Notes: generated by a model not told the origin, from the letters alone. A stretch of 22,765 nucleotides of DNA from an uncultured Bacteroidales bacterium (GCA_934725285.1 CAKVBK010000022.1:1-22765); one strand, 5' to 3'. Counted from the first letter of the stretch, positions 15,749-22,765 are shown. Made by a program: numbers and translations.

Positions 15749-17386
15749 CTAGAATCTCTGGCTATTTTTTTGAGAGATAGACGAAAGCTTTCCTGTTGTA
15801 GCATCCTTGAAGCAATTCTCAGCAAACATCACTTTCATAGCTTCAATCTGCTTCTTACAGGATTTGGATATGCTTACCGTATTCCTGATAGTTTCCAGGA
15901 AATCACTGTTATCGATTGATTCTGACGCCTTATCTGCCTTATCTGCCTTATCTGCCTTATCTGCCTTATCTGCCTTATCCCTTAAATAGCACCTTTCGAC
16001 AGTGTCGTTGACAACTGATTCAATATCCGCTCCATTAAAGCCCTCAGTAGCTTTTGCCAACTCTGACAAATAATATTCGCCCTGAGGCACCTGCACACTT
16101 CGTTTCTTATTAAGGTGAACCCTGAATATGGCTTTCCGTTCATCCTGATTCGGCAGATTGATGCAGAATATCTCATCAAAACGCCCCTTGCGTTTTAATT
16201 CCGGTGGCAAGGCATCCGCGTTATTCGCGGTGGCGATCACATAAACAGCGCTCTCCTTGTCCTGCATCCAGCCAAGGAAATAGCCAAACAGACGGGTCAA
16301 GACATCATCTCGTCCTCCCACCCCGGAGAAAGCCTTTTCGATCTCATCTATCCAAAGGACACAAGGAGCGGCGGCCTCTGCAATCCTAAGAGCCTTGCGA
16401 AGGTTCGCCTCGCTGTCCCCTACATATTTACCCATCATCTTACCCATATCCATTTTAAGCAGAGGCGAGTCGAACAGCATCGCACTTGCTTTGGCACATA
16501 ATGATTTCCCACAGCCTGGCATTCCGACAAGAAACACTCCCTTAGGAACAGCCACACCATAATCGCGGGCATCGGATAAATGTGAGAATATCTTCGCCTT
16601 GTCCTTCAAATATTTCTTCAAAGCGTCTATTCCACCAATACTATCTATACTTTCCTTGGTTTCAATAAGCTCCAGCACGCCAGACTTCCGAACCATCAAC
16701 TTCTTCTGCTGGATGATCATATCCTTGTCCTCCGCGCTAAGTGTTCCATTACAACTCATAGCCACGTCAAGCGTACGGTCAATTTCAAAGGATGTCAGTC
16801 CCTTCAGATCAGGCAACAGTTTTTGCCTGTCCTTATCTTTGAAACTGTTATACTCATTTACCAATATGTGCCAATCAATCAATTCATTGATTTCAGCCTC
16901 ACTCGGGAAAGGTATTTCCAAGAAAGAGATATATTTTTCCAATTCTACAGGATATTTCAACACAGAGGAACTTATGATGACAGTGGTGTCGAACCTGCGG
17001 TCATATAGCTTACGCTGCGAAATCAACTCCAACAAGGTTTTAATCTCCGGATCCTCAATGTAATCCTGAATCTCCCTAAGCAGCAGATACTTTTCAGGAA
17101 CCGAGAAAGGCTCGAAACCTTCCAAAGATTCCAAGACTTCCATAGTATAAGCTTTTCTCAGAAAAACGGCCAGACTTTCTGACAGTCCACCTCCTCTGGA
17201 CTGCTTTGTTTTGAAATCTGTAACACCTGTGGCAGGGTTCCACTCGTAAATTTTCTTGTTTTTTAAAACCAAAGATATTATTTCATCCACTCGGGCGAAA
17301 TCATAATCATTGATATAGATTATAGGTATGTTGATGTCTATCAACTTTTGCAAAGAAGACAGACATCTTGATCTACTTTGTGTCAT
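15749..17386 (-). CDS. Ycf46-like AAA+ ATPase
   Basis: 545 residues. The N-terminal domain (about 1-240) starts LQKLIDINIPIIYINDYDFARVD and fits the divergent N-terminal region of Ycf46-type ATPases. The AAA+ module (about 250-430) has Walker A GMPGCGKS (288-295), KYVGDSEANLRKAL pore-side region (320-333), Walker B VLWIDEIEKAF (343-353), sensor 1 ATANN (385-389) and the RKGRFDE arginine finger region (399-405). The lid contains an unusual six-fold Asp-Lys-Ala run (470-487), encoded by the 9-bp repeat at 15927-15979. There is no signal peptide or membrane helix, so it is probably cytoplasmic. It is the last gene of a four-gene operon and overlaps the previous gene by 14 bp. ATPase activity is well supported; the substrate it remodels is unknown. 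Confidence 0.9.
   Translation of the reverse strand: MTQSRSRCLSSLQKLIDINIPIIYINDYDFARVDEIISLVLKNKKIYEWNPATGVTDFKTKQSRGGGLSESLAVFLRKAYTMEVLESLEGFEPFSVPEKYLLLREIQDYIEDPEIKTLLELISQRKLYDRRFDTTVIISSSVLKYPVELEKYISFLEIPFPSEAEINELIDWHILVNEYNSFKDKDRQKLLPDLKGLTSFEIDRTLDVAMSCNGTLSAEDKDMIIQQKKLMVRKSGVLELIETKESIDSIGGIDALKKYLKDKAKIFSHLSDARDYGVAVPKGVFLVGMPGCGKSLCAKASAMLFDSPLLKMDMGKMMGKYVGDSEANLRKALRIAEAAAPCVLWIDEIEKAFSGVGGRDDVLTRLFGYFLGWMQDKESAVYVIATANNADALPPELKRKGRFDEIFCINLPNQDERKAIFRVHLNKKRSVQVPQGEYYLSELAKATEGFNGADIESVVNDTVERCYLRDKADKADKADKADKADKASESIDNSDFLETIRNTVSISKSCKKQIEAMKVMFAENCFKDATTGKLSSISQKNSQRF
15927..15979. repeat. 9-bp tandem repeat inside the AAA+ gene
   Basis: Six tandem copies of GCCTTATCT (plus strand) run 15927-15979; the sixth differs at its final base. 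On the coding strand each unit reads as Asp-Lys-Ala. The array keeps the frame whatever the copy number, so it can grow or shrink without destroying the ATPase. Confidence 0.92.
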
Positions 17387-18197
17387 ATAGTTTAATTGTT
17401 TCTACCTTATAAAGTTTTACAACCTCATATTTAACCTGCTCTACCTCAACCGGATAAGATCTATTACCGATTAATTGGAGAAAATGTCTAACTTGTTCAT
17501 TTGAATAGTCCTTCGCTGTGCTCCGGCTCTTAATGCCGATTGAATCAATGGCTTTAGCCAACCATTTCGCTCTATCGTAAGATTGAATACCATCGAGAAT
17601 ATTTTTCGCCTCATCAAAACTTCTGTCACATCTGGCCTTATAAAACGCCTTTAGGTAATATAACCGACATAATAATTCACCATCCTTGATGGAGGCACCT
17701 CTTAAATCCACAATATCGCACGATCCCTCAGAGCGGTAGCAAATGTTGAAGAATCGCCGCAGTTCATCCGCATCAACATCTAAAGAGGCTTTCGGAGTCC
17801 TTCCTTCATTTCTTCTTGAGTTTCCATTTCGCTCTATTCTTTCCTCCAAATACTCAGCAGTTTCATCATAATCATCCTTTCTCAGTTTCGTGACGATTGA
17901 TTTCAAATCATCCTTCTGATAGACGTTGGCAAAAAACACGGAGAAAAGACTGACCACATCCCTCTCTGTAACTTTTTCAACATCTTCCGTTGACGGTTTG
18001 TATTGTTCCATTCTTTCAAGCAGCCCGTCGGTTACAGATTGTTGTTTAATCCAACTGAAAAAACTACTTTCAGGTTTCATCAAAGGGAATATATCTTCGA
18101 AGCGAAAGTTCTTCTTCAACGATTCGAGCGTGGAATGCTCTTCCCCACCGGACTTTATACGAATACGGACCGGCTTTGCGTTTGGCTCAAGATTCAT
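17373..18197 (-). CDS. Unrecognised protein, third gene of the AAA+ operon
   Basis: 274 residues, no family recognised. There is no signal peptide or membrane segment. The protein is charged and mostly helical in appearance, with EDIFPLMKPESSFFSWIKQQ near the N-terminus, a Lys/Asp/Glu-rich stretch around 105-140, and a possible TPR-like helical pair (GELLCRLYYLKAFYKARCD then FDEAKNILDGIQSYDRAKWL). The C-terminus alternates Val/Tyr/Lys (VEQVKYEVVKLYKVETIKLY). Its last 14 bp overlap the start of the AAA+ gene, so the two are probably translationally coupled and work together, perhaps as adaptor and ATPase. The ATG at 18197 is preferred to a TTG at 18206. The DNA is visibly more AT-rich than the SusC region. 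Confidence 0.8.
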   Translation of the reverse strand: MNLEPNAKPVRIRIKSGGEEHSTLESLKKNFRFEDIFPLMKPESSFFSWIKQQSVTDGLLERMEQYKPSTEDVEKVTERDVVSLFSVFFANVYQKDDLKSIVTKLRKDDYDETAEYLEERIERNGNSRRNEGRTPKASLDVDADELRRFFNICYRSEGSCDIVDLRGASIKDGELLCRLYYLKAFYKARCDRSFDEAKNILDGIQSYDRAKWLAKAIDSIGIKSRSTAKDYSNEQVRHFLQLIGNRSYPVEVEQVKYEVVKLYKVETIKLYDTK

Positions 18198-18206
18198 AAT
18201 ATTCAA

Positions 18207-18866
18207 CTAACTTAAAACTTGCCTTACAGTTTGTTTAGTCTTCGCAATGAGTTGCCTGGCTGCATTTTTAGCATATTGGGCAACCTTAGGGATAGCGCTG
18301 TTTATCACCTGCCTCACAGGCTCCGCACAATACTTGACCACTGATTTGATTACAGGTTTGGACGACGCCATCGGAGGGTACTGTGCGATTATGGCGTCAG
18401 CAACCGCTTCCGCAACCATTTCCTTACCGGCCTCTGTCCCCAGAGTCTGGTTAACCACAGCGGTCAACCGAGCAGCCTCATAATCTATCAAAGCATCCGC
18501 GATTTCGACAGGATCCTTTATTCCTGATCCATCCCAAACCAGTGCTTTAGTACGGTTAAGTCCCAGATCTACCAAAGATGCGATAGTGTTTCCATTCTTG
18601 TCCGGAAGATCAAAGGGCAGAACCCCTTTATCCGCTGCGACAGCCACAGCGGCACAGAATATCTTCTTCATATCGGAATCTTGCCGGCTGCCGAAATCGA
18701 AGACCAGATATTGGTCAAGGATTTCCTTTAGATCATCATTTGCCACAATGTTCTCATTGCCAATCTCTTTTTCCATTCCGTCCAGAACGGTAGTTTGAAT
18801 GAGGTTGGTCTCCCTGATCGTGTTTAGGATCTCATTTACAGAGGTGTAGACTTTCTCAGAATCCAT
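18207..18866 (-). CDS. Unrecognised protein, second gene of the AAA+ operon
   Basis: 219 residues, no family recognised. It has no signal peptide. The N-terminal half is acidic (VNEILNTIRETNLIQTTVLD, NDDLKEILDQYLVFDFGSRQ). A small hydrophobic/Ala-rich segment (KKIFCAAVAVAADKG) is too short and polar for a sure membrane helix. The middle has DGSGIKDPVEIADALIDYEA. The C-terminal 50 residues are strongly basic and helical (IPKVAQYAKNAARQLIAKTK), suggesting an amphipathic, membrane- or nucleic-acid-contacting tail. It starts 2 bp after the stop of the upstream small gene and ends 9 bp before the next, so it is clearly part of the same transcript. Confidence 0.78.
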   Translation of the reverse strand: MDSEKVYTSVNEILNTIRETNLIQTTVLDGMEKEIGNENIVANDDLKEILDQYLVFDFGSRQDSDMKKIFCAAVAVAADKGVLPFDLPDKNGNTIASLVDLGLNRTKALVWDGSGIKDPVEIADALIDYEAARLTAVVNQTLGTEAGKEMVAEAVADAIIAQYPPMASSKPVIKSVVKYCAEPVRQVINSAIPKVAQYAKNAARQLIAKTKQTVRQVLS

Positions 18867-18868
18867 GG

Positions 18869-19216
18869 CTACTCCGATTTTATGAGATTATTATCCTTGA
18901 CATCTTCAACCGTCTTTACGACTGAGTCAAGAACTTGTTCCTGAGTTCTCTCATCCTTGTTGGCCAAAGACTTTTGCAGTTTGGATGACATCCACACAGA
19001 AGTGGGTACTCCTCTTTTCTTCGCCGCCACCAATTCATTATAAGAAGCAGCACGTTCATCTATGCGTCCCATAGCATCCATGACGGAGTTCTGCCCTTCA
19101 TCTGAAATTTTGGAATCCTCAACAAATTTGAGAATCAAATCATCCACATTCGCATTTGGATTATTCCGATAAGCAGTCAAAAGAGACATCAAGATTTCTT
19201 CAAATGTATTACTCAT
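18869..19216 (-). CDS. Unrecognised small protein, first gene of the AAA+ operon
   Basis: 115 residues, no family recognised. It is hydrophilic, apparently all-helical and acidic, without signal peptide or membrane helix. It starts MSNTFEEILMSLLTAYRNNP and has a central SVMDAMGRIDERAASYNELV and a Lys/Asp/Glu-rich C-terminus. As the promoter-proximal gene, it sits 2 bp ahead of the 219-residue gene. A structured promoter-like region is immediately upstream (19233-19283). It may be a small partner of the other operon proteins, but nothing in its sequence shows a specific function. Confidence 0.75.
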   Translation of the reverse strand: MSNTFEEILMSLLTAYRNNPNANVDDLILKFVEDSKISDEGQNSVMDAMGRIDERAASYNELVAAKKRGVPTSVWMSSKLQKSLANKDERTQEQVLDSVVKTVEDVKDNNLIKSE

Positions 19217-19232
19217 TTCGTCAAGTTTTTTG

Positions 19233-19283
19233 CTAATATATCAACATATTCTCACTTTTCTTGGTTCATATCTGGTTCATATC
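19233..19283 (-). promoter_or_regulatory. Promoter of the AAA+ operon with tandem GATATGAACC boxes
   Basis: On the minus strand two identical GATATGAACC boxes (19274-19283 and 19263-19272) are separated by one base. A 22-nt spacer follows, then TATATTAG (19233-19240), one base off TAnnTTTG. The -7-like box lies 16 bp upstream of the ATG at 19216. The layout is the same as that upstream of the DUF1232 gene (20689-20739). The boxes overlap where a -33 element would be, which suits an activator or alternative sigma factor. Confidence 0.6.
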
Positions 19284-20270
19284 GTATCGAGTATGCTGAT
19301 TCAACCAAACTTGATGACACTTTGAAGGTTGCTTAATAATCCATGCAGATAAGGCACAACGTCAATGGTCTTCATCACTGGAGCATTTCCTATATTATTT
19401 GCGGCACTTATGGTCAATATAAACCGAGGCTAGTCCCTTTGTCCGGTCAGAGCGCAATCCTCCGGACGAACAGCACTGAGAGATTATAGACGATGTGAAT
19501 CTTACAAAAGGCTTTCAGTCACATGTCGAATCTGTGCCGATGGAATCCGGACCGGGCTGAAAAACTCAATGACAAAAGTACATGTTTTCATAGGAATGGG
19601 CCTTCCATGCGCTTCTGATCGGTTTTGACGTGAAGGTGTTCCGTAAATCCGCACTGACATCAGCACGTGGTGACCGCTATAGGGGCCTGCCTCGGCTTGT
19701 ACCCTGACATGAAACCGCAAGGCACATGGATACGGGTTGACATTCCAGTGCCCGAGGGGATTGACGACATTTTTAGACTATAATGTCGTTCAAAACCGAC
19801 AAATGGAGGGGTTCGACGGCGCTTCGGTGCAAAATTGTCGTTCTGCCTCTCAACTTTTAGTCTGTTACCTGACCTGAGGTCGATGATGCGGCTCAATGTC
19901 TAGCCACAAACCAGAAGGACTTCATGGGGTGTAATCTGTAAATTATTGTTAATAAATAGTTTGGCTACTAATCTTCAGCGGTTTAACACTCAAGGCAAAG
20001 TGTTAACTACATGACAATTGATGCGTTTACCGCCACTCACTGACACAGAACGAGTTGCGTTTAGCCCTAGAGTGGGTGATACTAATTCTTATGAAAACGA
20101 ATCAGACAATGCTTTACCTTGCGTTGGCACCGTAGGAGGAACAATGAGTTCTCCTACAGATCGTCAGGCTCCAAAGAAGCACCGTCATCAATATCGAATC
20201 ACTCTGCTAGCTTTCAAGCAAACAATTCAAGACTGCTTCTTTGTCAGCCGCATGGCCATCAGGTCAGAGT
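19284..20270. other. Long intergenic region, no convincing gene
   Basis: About 1 kb between the AAA+ promoter and the DUF1232 stop. Short open frames (for example 19502-19720 and 19660-19896 on the minus strand, 20018-20299 on the plus strand) have no recognisable domain, and those on the minus strand overlap each other. I see no rRNA, tRNA or insertion-sequence ends. A hairpin sits at 20132-20157. It may hold a decayed gene or an untranslated RNA, but I cannot support either. Confidence 0.5.
20132..20157. other. Stem-loop in the intergenic region
   Basis: GTAGGAGGAAC (20132-20142) and GTTCTCCTAC (20148-20157) form a 10-bp stem with one bulged G and a 5-nt AATGA loop. No T-run follows on either strand, so a terminator role is doubtful. 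It could be part of an unannotated RNA or a protein-binding palindrome. Confidence 0.35.
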
Positions 20271-20663
20271 TTATTGTTTATCAGGGTCTATGGCATTAAA
20301 GTCCCCGATGTCGAACCATTCACGCATCTTATTCTGTGCCTGAAATTTGACACCTGGAGTAAGATGCGTTTTAACGTAAGCGTAAGCGGCCATCAGAGCG
20401 GCAAGGTCATCCGTAAATCCAGCGACAGGGATGGCGTCCGGAATAAGGTCGATCGGCAAGATGAAATATCCGAGCGCACCAATTATGATCGCTTTCTCCT
20501 TTGGACTGACATTCGGATCCATCAATTCATAGTAAAGGATAAGAGCCACATATATGACCTTTGCGCCGGCCTTTTGGGCCACCTTTTTCACTTTGTTCCA
20601 AAATCCGCTTTCAGAAAAATTTCCTTGGTACTGTTCAATGTTGTTTGGTTTCTTTGTGTCCAT
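20271..20663 (-). CDS. DUF1232 (YkvA-like) protein
   Basis: 130 residues. The DUF1232 core (about 40-90) is clear: LYYELMDPNVSPKEKAIIIG, then the signature GYFILPIDLIPDAIPVAGF followed by TDDLAAL. The hydrophobic core suggests membrane association; the family's function is unknown. The N-terminus (MDTKKPNNIEQYQGNFSESG) is polar. The gene stands alone, about 1.05 kb upstream of the AAA+ operon in the same direction, and shares that operon's unusual promoter layout, so the two are probably co-regulated. A plus-strand open frame over most of this gene is treated as its antisense shadow. Confidence 0.9.
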   Translation of the reverse strand: MDTKKPNNIEQYQGNFSESGFWNKVKKVAQKAGAKVIYVALILYYELMDPNVSPKEKAIIIGALGYFILPIDLIPDAIPVAGFTDDLAALMAAYAYVKTHLTPGVKFQAQNKMREWFDIGDFNAIDPDKQ

Positions 20664-20688
20664 AATTCAATATGTTTGATTTTGTCAA

Positions 20689-20739
20689 CAAATATAGTAA
20701 ACTCACAACATTATTGTAGGTTCATATCGGGTCCATTTC
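20689..20739 (-). promoter_or_regulatory. Promoter of the DUF1232 gene with tandem GATATGAACC-like boxes
   Basis: Reading the minus strand, GAAATGGACC (20730-20739), one base, GATATGAACC (20719-20728), 22 nt, then a perfect TATATTTG (20689-20696). No TTG stands at the usual -33 distance, so the paired boxes may replace it. The -7 box lies 25 bp upstream of the ATG at 20663. Box sequence, 11-bp phase and 22-nt spacing match the AAA+ operon promoter. Confidence 0.65.
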
Positions 20740-20774
20740 TACGGCTTTGACCGGGAGGTTCCCGACTGGCTTGA

Positions 20775-20917
20775 CTATAATTGGACTCCGATGGCGGCGT
20801 TCCGGGCGGGATTTCTCAGGAAAGCCACATTCTGATCAGTGTCCGTGACATAGCCGCCAGCCTTGGCGGTGAAAGCAGCGGCACTAATGGCAGCCACAAA
20901 CGCAACCATTCTTTCAT
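20775..20917 (-). pseudogene. 5' remnant of an OmpP1/FadL-type outer-membrane protein gene
   Basis: The minus strand encodes VAFVAAISAAAFTAKAGGY followed by VTDTDQNVAFLRNPARNA and AIGVQL, then a stop at 20775. This matches the signal peptide and mature N-terminus of Bacteroidales OmpP1/FadL-type transporters (pattern AGGY.T.TNQN..FLRNPA..A.IG), which normally continue for several hundred residues. Nothing resembling the rest of the protein follows. An ATG-AAA at 20915-20917 is out of frame by what looks like a single deleted A (ATGAAA-GAATGG), so the ancestral start was probably there. It is therefore a truncated, probably frameshifted relic. Its broken end lies about 35 bp from the tandem-box promoter of the DUF1232 gene, suggesting a rearrangement joined the two. 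Confidence 0.65.
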
Positions 20918-21064
20918 TTAGTCGAATTTTATTGTAACTTCCGGAATAAATGCACGTATTCTTCCCAAGATGACAAATAAATTCGACCAAAAAGAAAATT
21001 TTAAATTGATTTATGGCCAAAACTGAAACAGAAAATGTATAACTTGGGGACTGGAAATAATCCA

Positions 21065-21979
21065 ATGAATATGCTGAAACGGAAAATAGAAGCGTCCACG
21101 GACGGGCTTCAGATAGCGATGCTGATCAGTGAGCCGGTGGGCGAACCTAAAGGCATCGTGCAGATAGTGCACGGGATGTGCGAGCACAAGGAGAGGTATA
21201 TTCCTTTCATGGAATATCTTTCCGCCCATGGCTACATCTGCGCCATACACGACCACCGCGGGCATGGAGAGACCGTCTTGAATGAAGAGGATCTCGGCTA
21301 TATGTACAAAGGCGGCTGGAAAGCTTTGGTCGAGGACATCAGATTGGTTCAGAATGAAGTCAAGGCCAACTACCCCGCGTTGCCGTATACCCTTTTCGGG
21401 CACAGTATGGGTTCGATGGTCGTGCGCTCGTTCACAAAACGCTACGATGACAGCATCGACACACTCTTCGTCTGCGGCTGCCCGAGCTATAATCCGGCAG
21501 GAAAGGCAGGACGAATTCTCGCCGGACTGATCGGACTGTTTAAAGGAGAACACTACCGCTCCCCTCTCCTGCAGAGACTGTCATTCGGATCATTCAACAA
21601 ACCCTTTGAGTCAGAGGGCTATCCGTCAGCGTGGGTCTGCTCCGACAAGGACACACTTGAGGCTTACCACAAAGATCCTTACTGCATGTTCACATTCACT
21701 GTCAACGGGTTCAAGAACCTTTTGGATCTGATGAATGACTGTTACAGCACAAAGGGATGGAAGATGTCCAACCCGGGCATGCCGGTTCACTTCATTTCCG
21801 GAGCCGATGATCCTTGCAGGATCTCAGACAAAGCCATCCACAAAGCGGTTGACTTGATGAAGCGCGTCGGGTACTCTGACACGGACCTGCGTCTTTACCC
21901 GGGAATGCGCCACGAGATTCTCAACGAGACAGCACGCCTACAGGTCTGGGACGACATTCTCGCCAGGCTCGCGGAATAG
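21065..21979 (+). CDS. Alpha/beta hydrolase, monoacylglycerol lipase/lysophospholipase type
   Basis: 304 residues, normal for this family. Oxyanion region HGMCEH and HDHRGHGET are present near the N-terminus. The nucleophile elbow is FGHSMGS (Ser114), the acid is in ISGADDPCR (Asp249 probable) and the histidine in YPGMRHEILNE (His283), so the triad is complete. There is no signal peptide, so it is probably cytoplasmic. The likely reaction is hydrolysis of monoacylglycerols or lysophospholipids; the exact ester is unknown. Two close ATGs (21065 and 21071) fit the family start; a further ATG at 21035 would add ten unrelated residues. The nicotinamidase-like gene follows 71 bp later in the same direction. 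Confidence 0.9.
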   Translation: MNMLKRKIEASTDGLQIAMLISEPVGEPKGIVQIVHGMCEHKERYIPFMEYLSAHGYICAIHDHRGHGETVLNEEDLGYMYKGGWKALVEDIRLVQNEVKANYPALPYTLFGHSMGSMVVRSFTKRYDDSIDTLFVCGCPSYNPAGKAGRILAGLIGLFKGEHYRSPLLQRLSFGSFNKPFESEGYPSAWVCSDKDTLEAYHKDPYCMFTFTVNGFKNLLDLMNDCYSTKGWKMSNPGMPVHFISGADDPCRISDKAIHKAVDLMKRVGYSDTDLRLYPGMRHEILNETARLQVWDDILARLAE

Positions 21980-22050
21980 CCTGATTCCTAAAGCCATGAC
22001 ACAGCCAACGAAACCTCATACATCAAAAACAATACTGACAATAATATTCA

Positions 22051-22659
22051 ATGAATATGTCAATAAGGAAAATTCTTCTCGTTGTGGATGTCCAAAGAGA
22101 CTTCATTGACGGGACTCTCGCCGTTCCGGGAGCTGAAAGGATCATCCCCGTCATCAACGGGATCAAAAATGACTTTGACCTCACATATTTCACTCTGGAC
22201 TGGCATCCGAAGGATCATTGCTCGTTCAAGGAGAACGGCGGGATCTGGCCGGAGCACTGCGTGCACTACACATTAGGATCCAGCCTTGCTCCAACCCTGC
22301 TTGAAGGCCTTGAGGAAAAACGAACCCGTTACATTCTGAAGGGTCTTGACAGAAACCGTGAGGAATATGGCGCGTTCGCAGAACTCGCGGCAGACACACA
22401 GACAGAAGTCCATGAGAATGCAGCCATACTGCCGAGGTCCACAACAAATAACCCCGGGTCAGCTTTGTTCCAGCCTGGCGACGAGGTCACTGTCTGCGGA
22501 ATCGCAGCCGAATACTGCGTTCTTGAGACGCTAAAGAACGTCTTTCATCTGAGCCGGGAAACCGGTTTCAGCGTCAACGTCTGTCTCAAAGCCACAGCCG
22601 GGTTTGACAGCACTCCACTCACAGACTGGATGGAAGAGAACAAAGTCAAAGAATACTAA
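22051..22659 (+). CDS. pncA: Nicotinamidase-like cysteine hydrolase (isochorismatase fold)
   Basis: 202 residues. The catalytic set of nicotinamidases is visible: Asp13 in LLVVDVQRDF, Lys97 in YILKGLD and Cys156 in GIAAEYCVLET. Metal-binding residues fit Asp50, His52 and possibly His56 in LDWHPKDHCSF, with His69 in WPEHCVH. The enzyme would convert nicotinamide to nicotinate for NAD salvage; related amidases with other substrates share most of these motifs, so the name is probable rather than certain. It follows the hydrolase gene by 71 bp and may share its transcript. The C-terminus (WMEENKVKEY) appears complete. Confidence 0.88.
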   Translation: MNMSIRKILLVVDVQRDFIDGTLAVPGAERIIPVINGIKNDFDLTYFTLDWHPKDHCSFKENGGIWPEHCVHYTLGSSLAPTLLEGLEEKRTRYILKGLDRNREEYGAFAELAADTQTEVHENAAILPRSTTNNPGSALFQPGDEVTVCGIAAEYCVLETLKNVFHLSRETGFSVNVCLKATAGFDSTPLTDWMEENKVKEY

Positions 22660-22690
22660 GAAGCTGTTTTGATTTGTTTGTTTGAAGTTT

Positions 22691-22704
22691 AAGAGCAAGC
22701 TCTT
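22691..22704. other. Short palindrome after the nicotinamidase gene
   Basis: AAGAGCAAGCTCTT is a near-symmetric palindrome that can fold as a 5-bp stem with a CAAG loop, 31 bp past the stop codon. It is short and is followed by TCCC rather than a T-run, so it is at most a weak terminator. The last 60 bases hold a loose AACCGA/TCGGTT inverted repeat and no recognisable gene. Confidence 0.25.
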
Positions 22705-22765
22705 TCCCTGCTACTCACCTCGGCAAACCGAACAAGTTCGATTGCACTCGGTTCGGGCGCTGGGT

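Noticed and set aside
15927..15979. Short regular repeats considered as a CRISPR array
   Set aside because: The units are contiguous 9-mers without spacers, in frame inside the AAA+ gene.
19502..19896. Two overlapping minus-strand frames considered as a decayed transposase
   Set aside because: No catalytic motif, terminal inverted repeat or target duplication could be found, and I recognise no transposase family.
20241..20750. Plus-strand open frame of 169 codons
   Set aside because: It covers the DUF1232 gene and its promoter in antisense. DUF1232 has a clear family signature and this frame has none.
22710..22765. End of the window considered as a tRNA or the end of a mobile element
   Set aside because: The AACCGA/TCGGTT pairing does not form a cloverleaf, and the window ends before any element could be defined.

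Overview
The window looks like a chromosomal segment of a Bacteroidales bacterium (Bacteroidota). The evidence is a SusC/SusD pair with an STN-domain receptor, a Bacteroidetes-type ECF sigma/FecR pair, several SPII lipoproteins, a DUF1735 protein, an M64 peptidase, and promoters of the TTG/TAnnTTTG type. The genus cannot be fixed from sequence alone. Base composition is mixed: the SusC region is GC-rich (62% in the 60 bases at 7321), while the AAA+ operon is clearly more AT-rich (35% in the 60 bases at 17821).

Layout. (1) 128-9698, minus strand: a trans-envelope-regulated glycan-uptake locus. In transcription order it is ECF sigma factor, FecR anti-sigma, SusC with STN domain, SusD lipoprotein, DUF1735/beta-helix lipoprotein, and a NAGPA-type phosphodiester glycosidase lipoprotein, ending at a strong hairpin (76-110). 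The likely logic is that substrate binding to SusC signals through STN to FecR, releases the sigma factor and induces the operon; the surface lipoproteins bind and trim the glycan. (2) 9871-12681, plus strand: a DUF1846 protein with a nearly leaderless promoter, then a small membrane-protein cluster (zinc ribbon-TM2, zinc ribbon-CD225, DUF2752). (3) 12682-15618, plus strand: a repeat-bearing intergenic region, a PepSY-like lipoprotein, and an M64 peptidase ending at a 15-bp hairpin.

(4) 15749-19216, minus strand: a compact four-gene operon (three unrecognised proteins and a Ycf46-like AAA+ ATPase with a repetitive Asp-Lys-Ala insert). About 1.05 kb of apparently non-coding DNA follows, then a DUF1232 (YkvA-like) gene. 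The most distinctive signal is here. The AAA+ operon and the DUF1232 gene share the same promoter layout: two directly repeated GATATGAACC-like boxes 11 bp apart, then exactly 22 nt, then a TATATTwG box. They therefore probably form one small regulon of unknown function.

(5) 20775-22659: the 5' remnant of an OmpP1/FadL-type outer-membrane protein gene (minus), then an alpha/beta hydrolase and a nicotinamidase-like hydrolase (plus). Across the whole window the word GAATAT, especially GAATATG, recurs far more often than base composition predicts.
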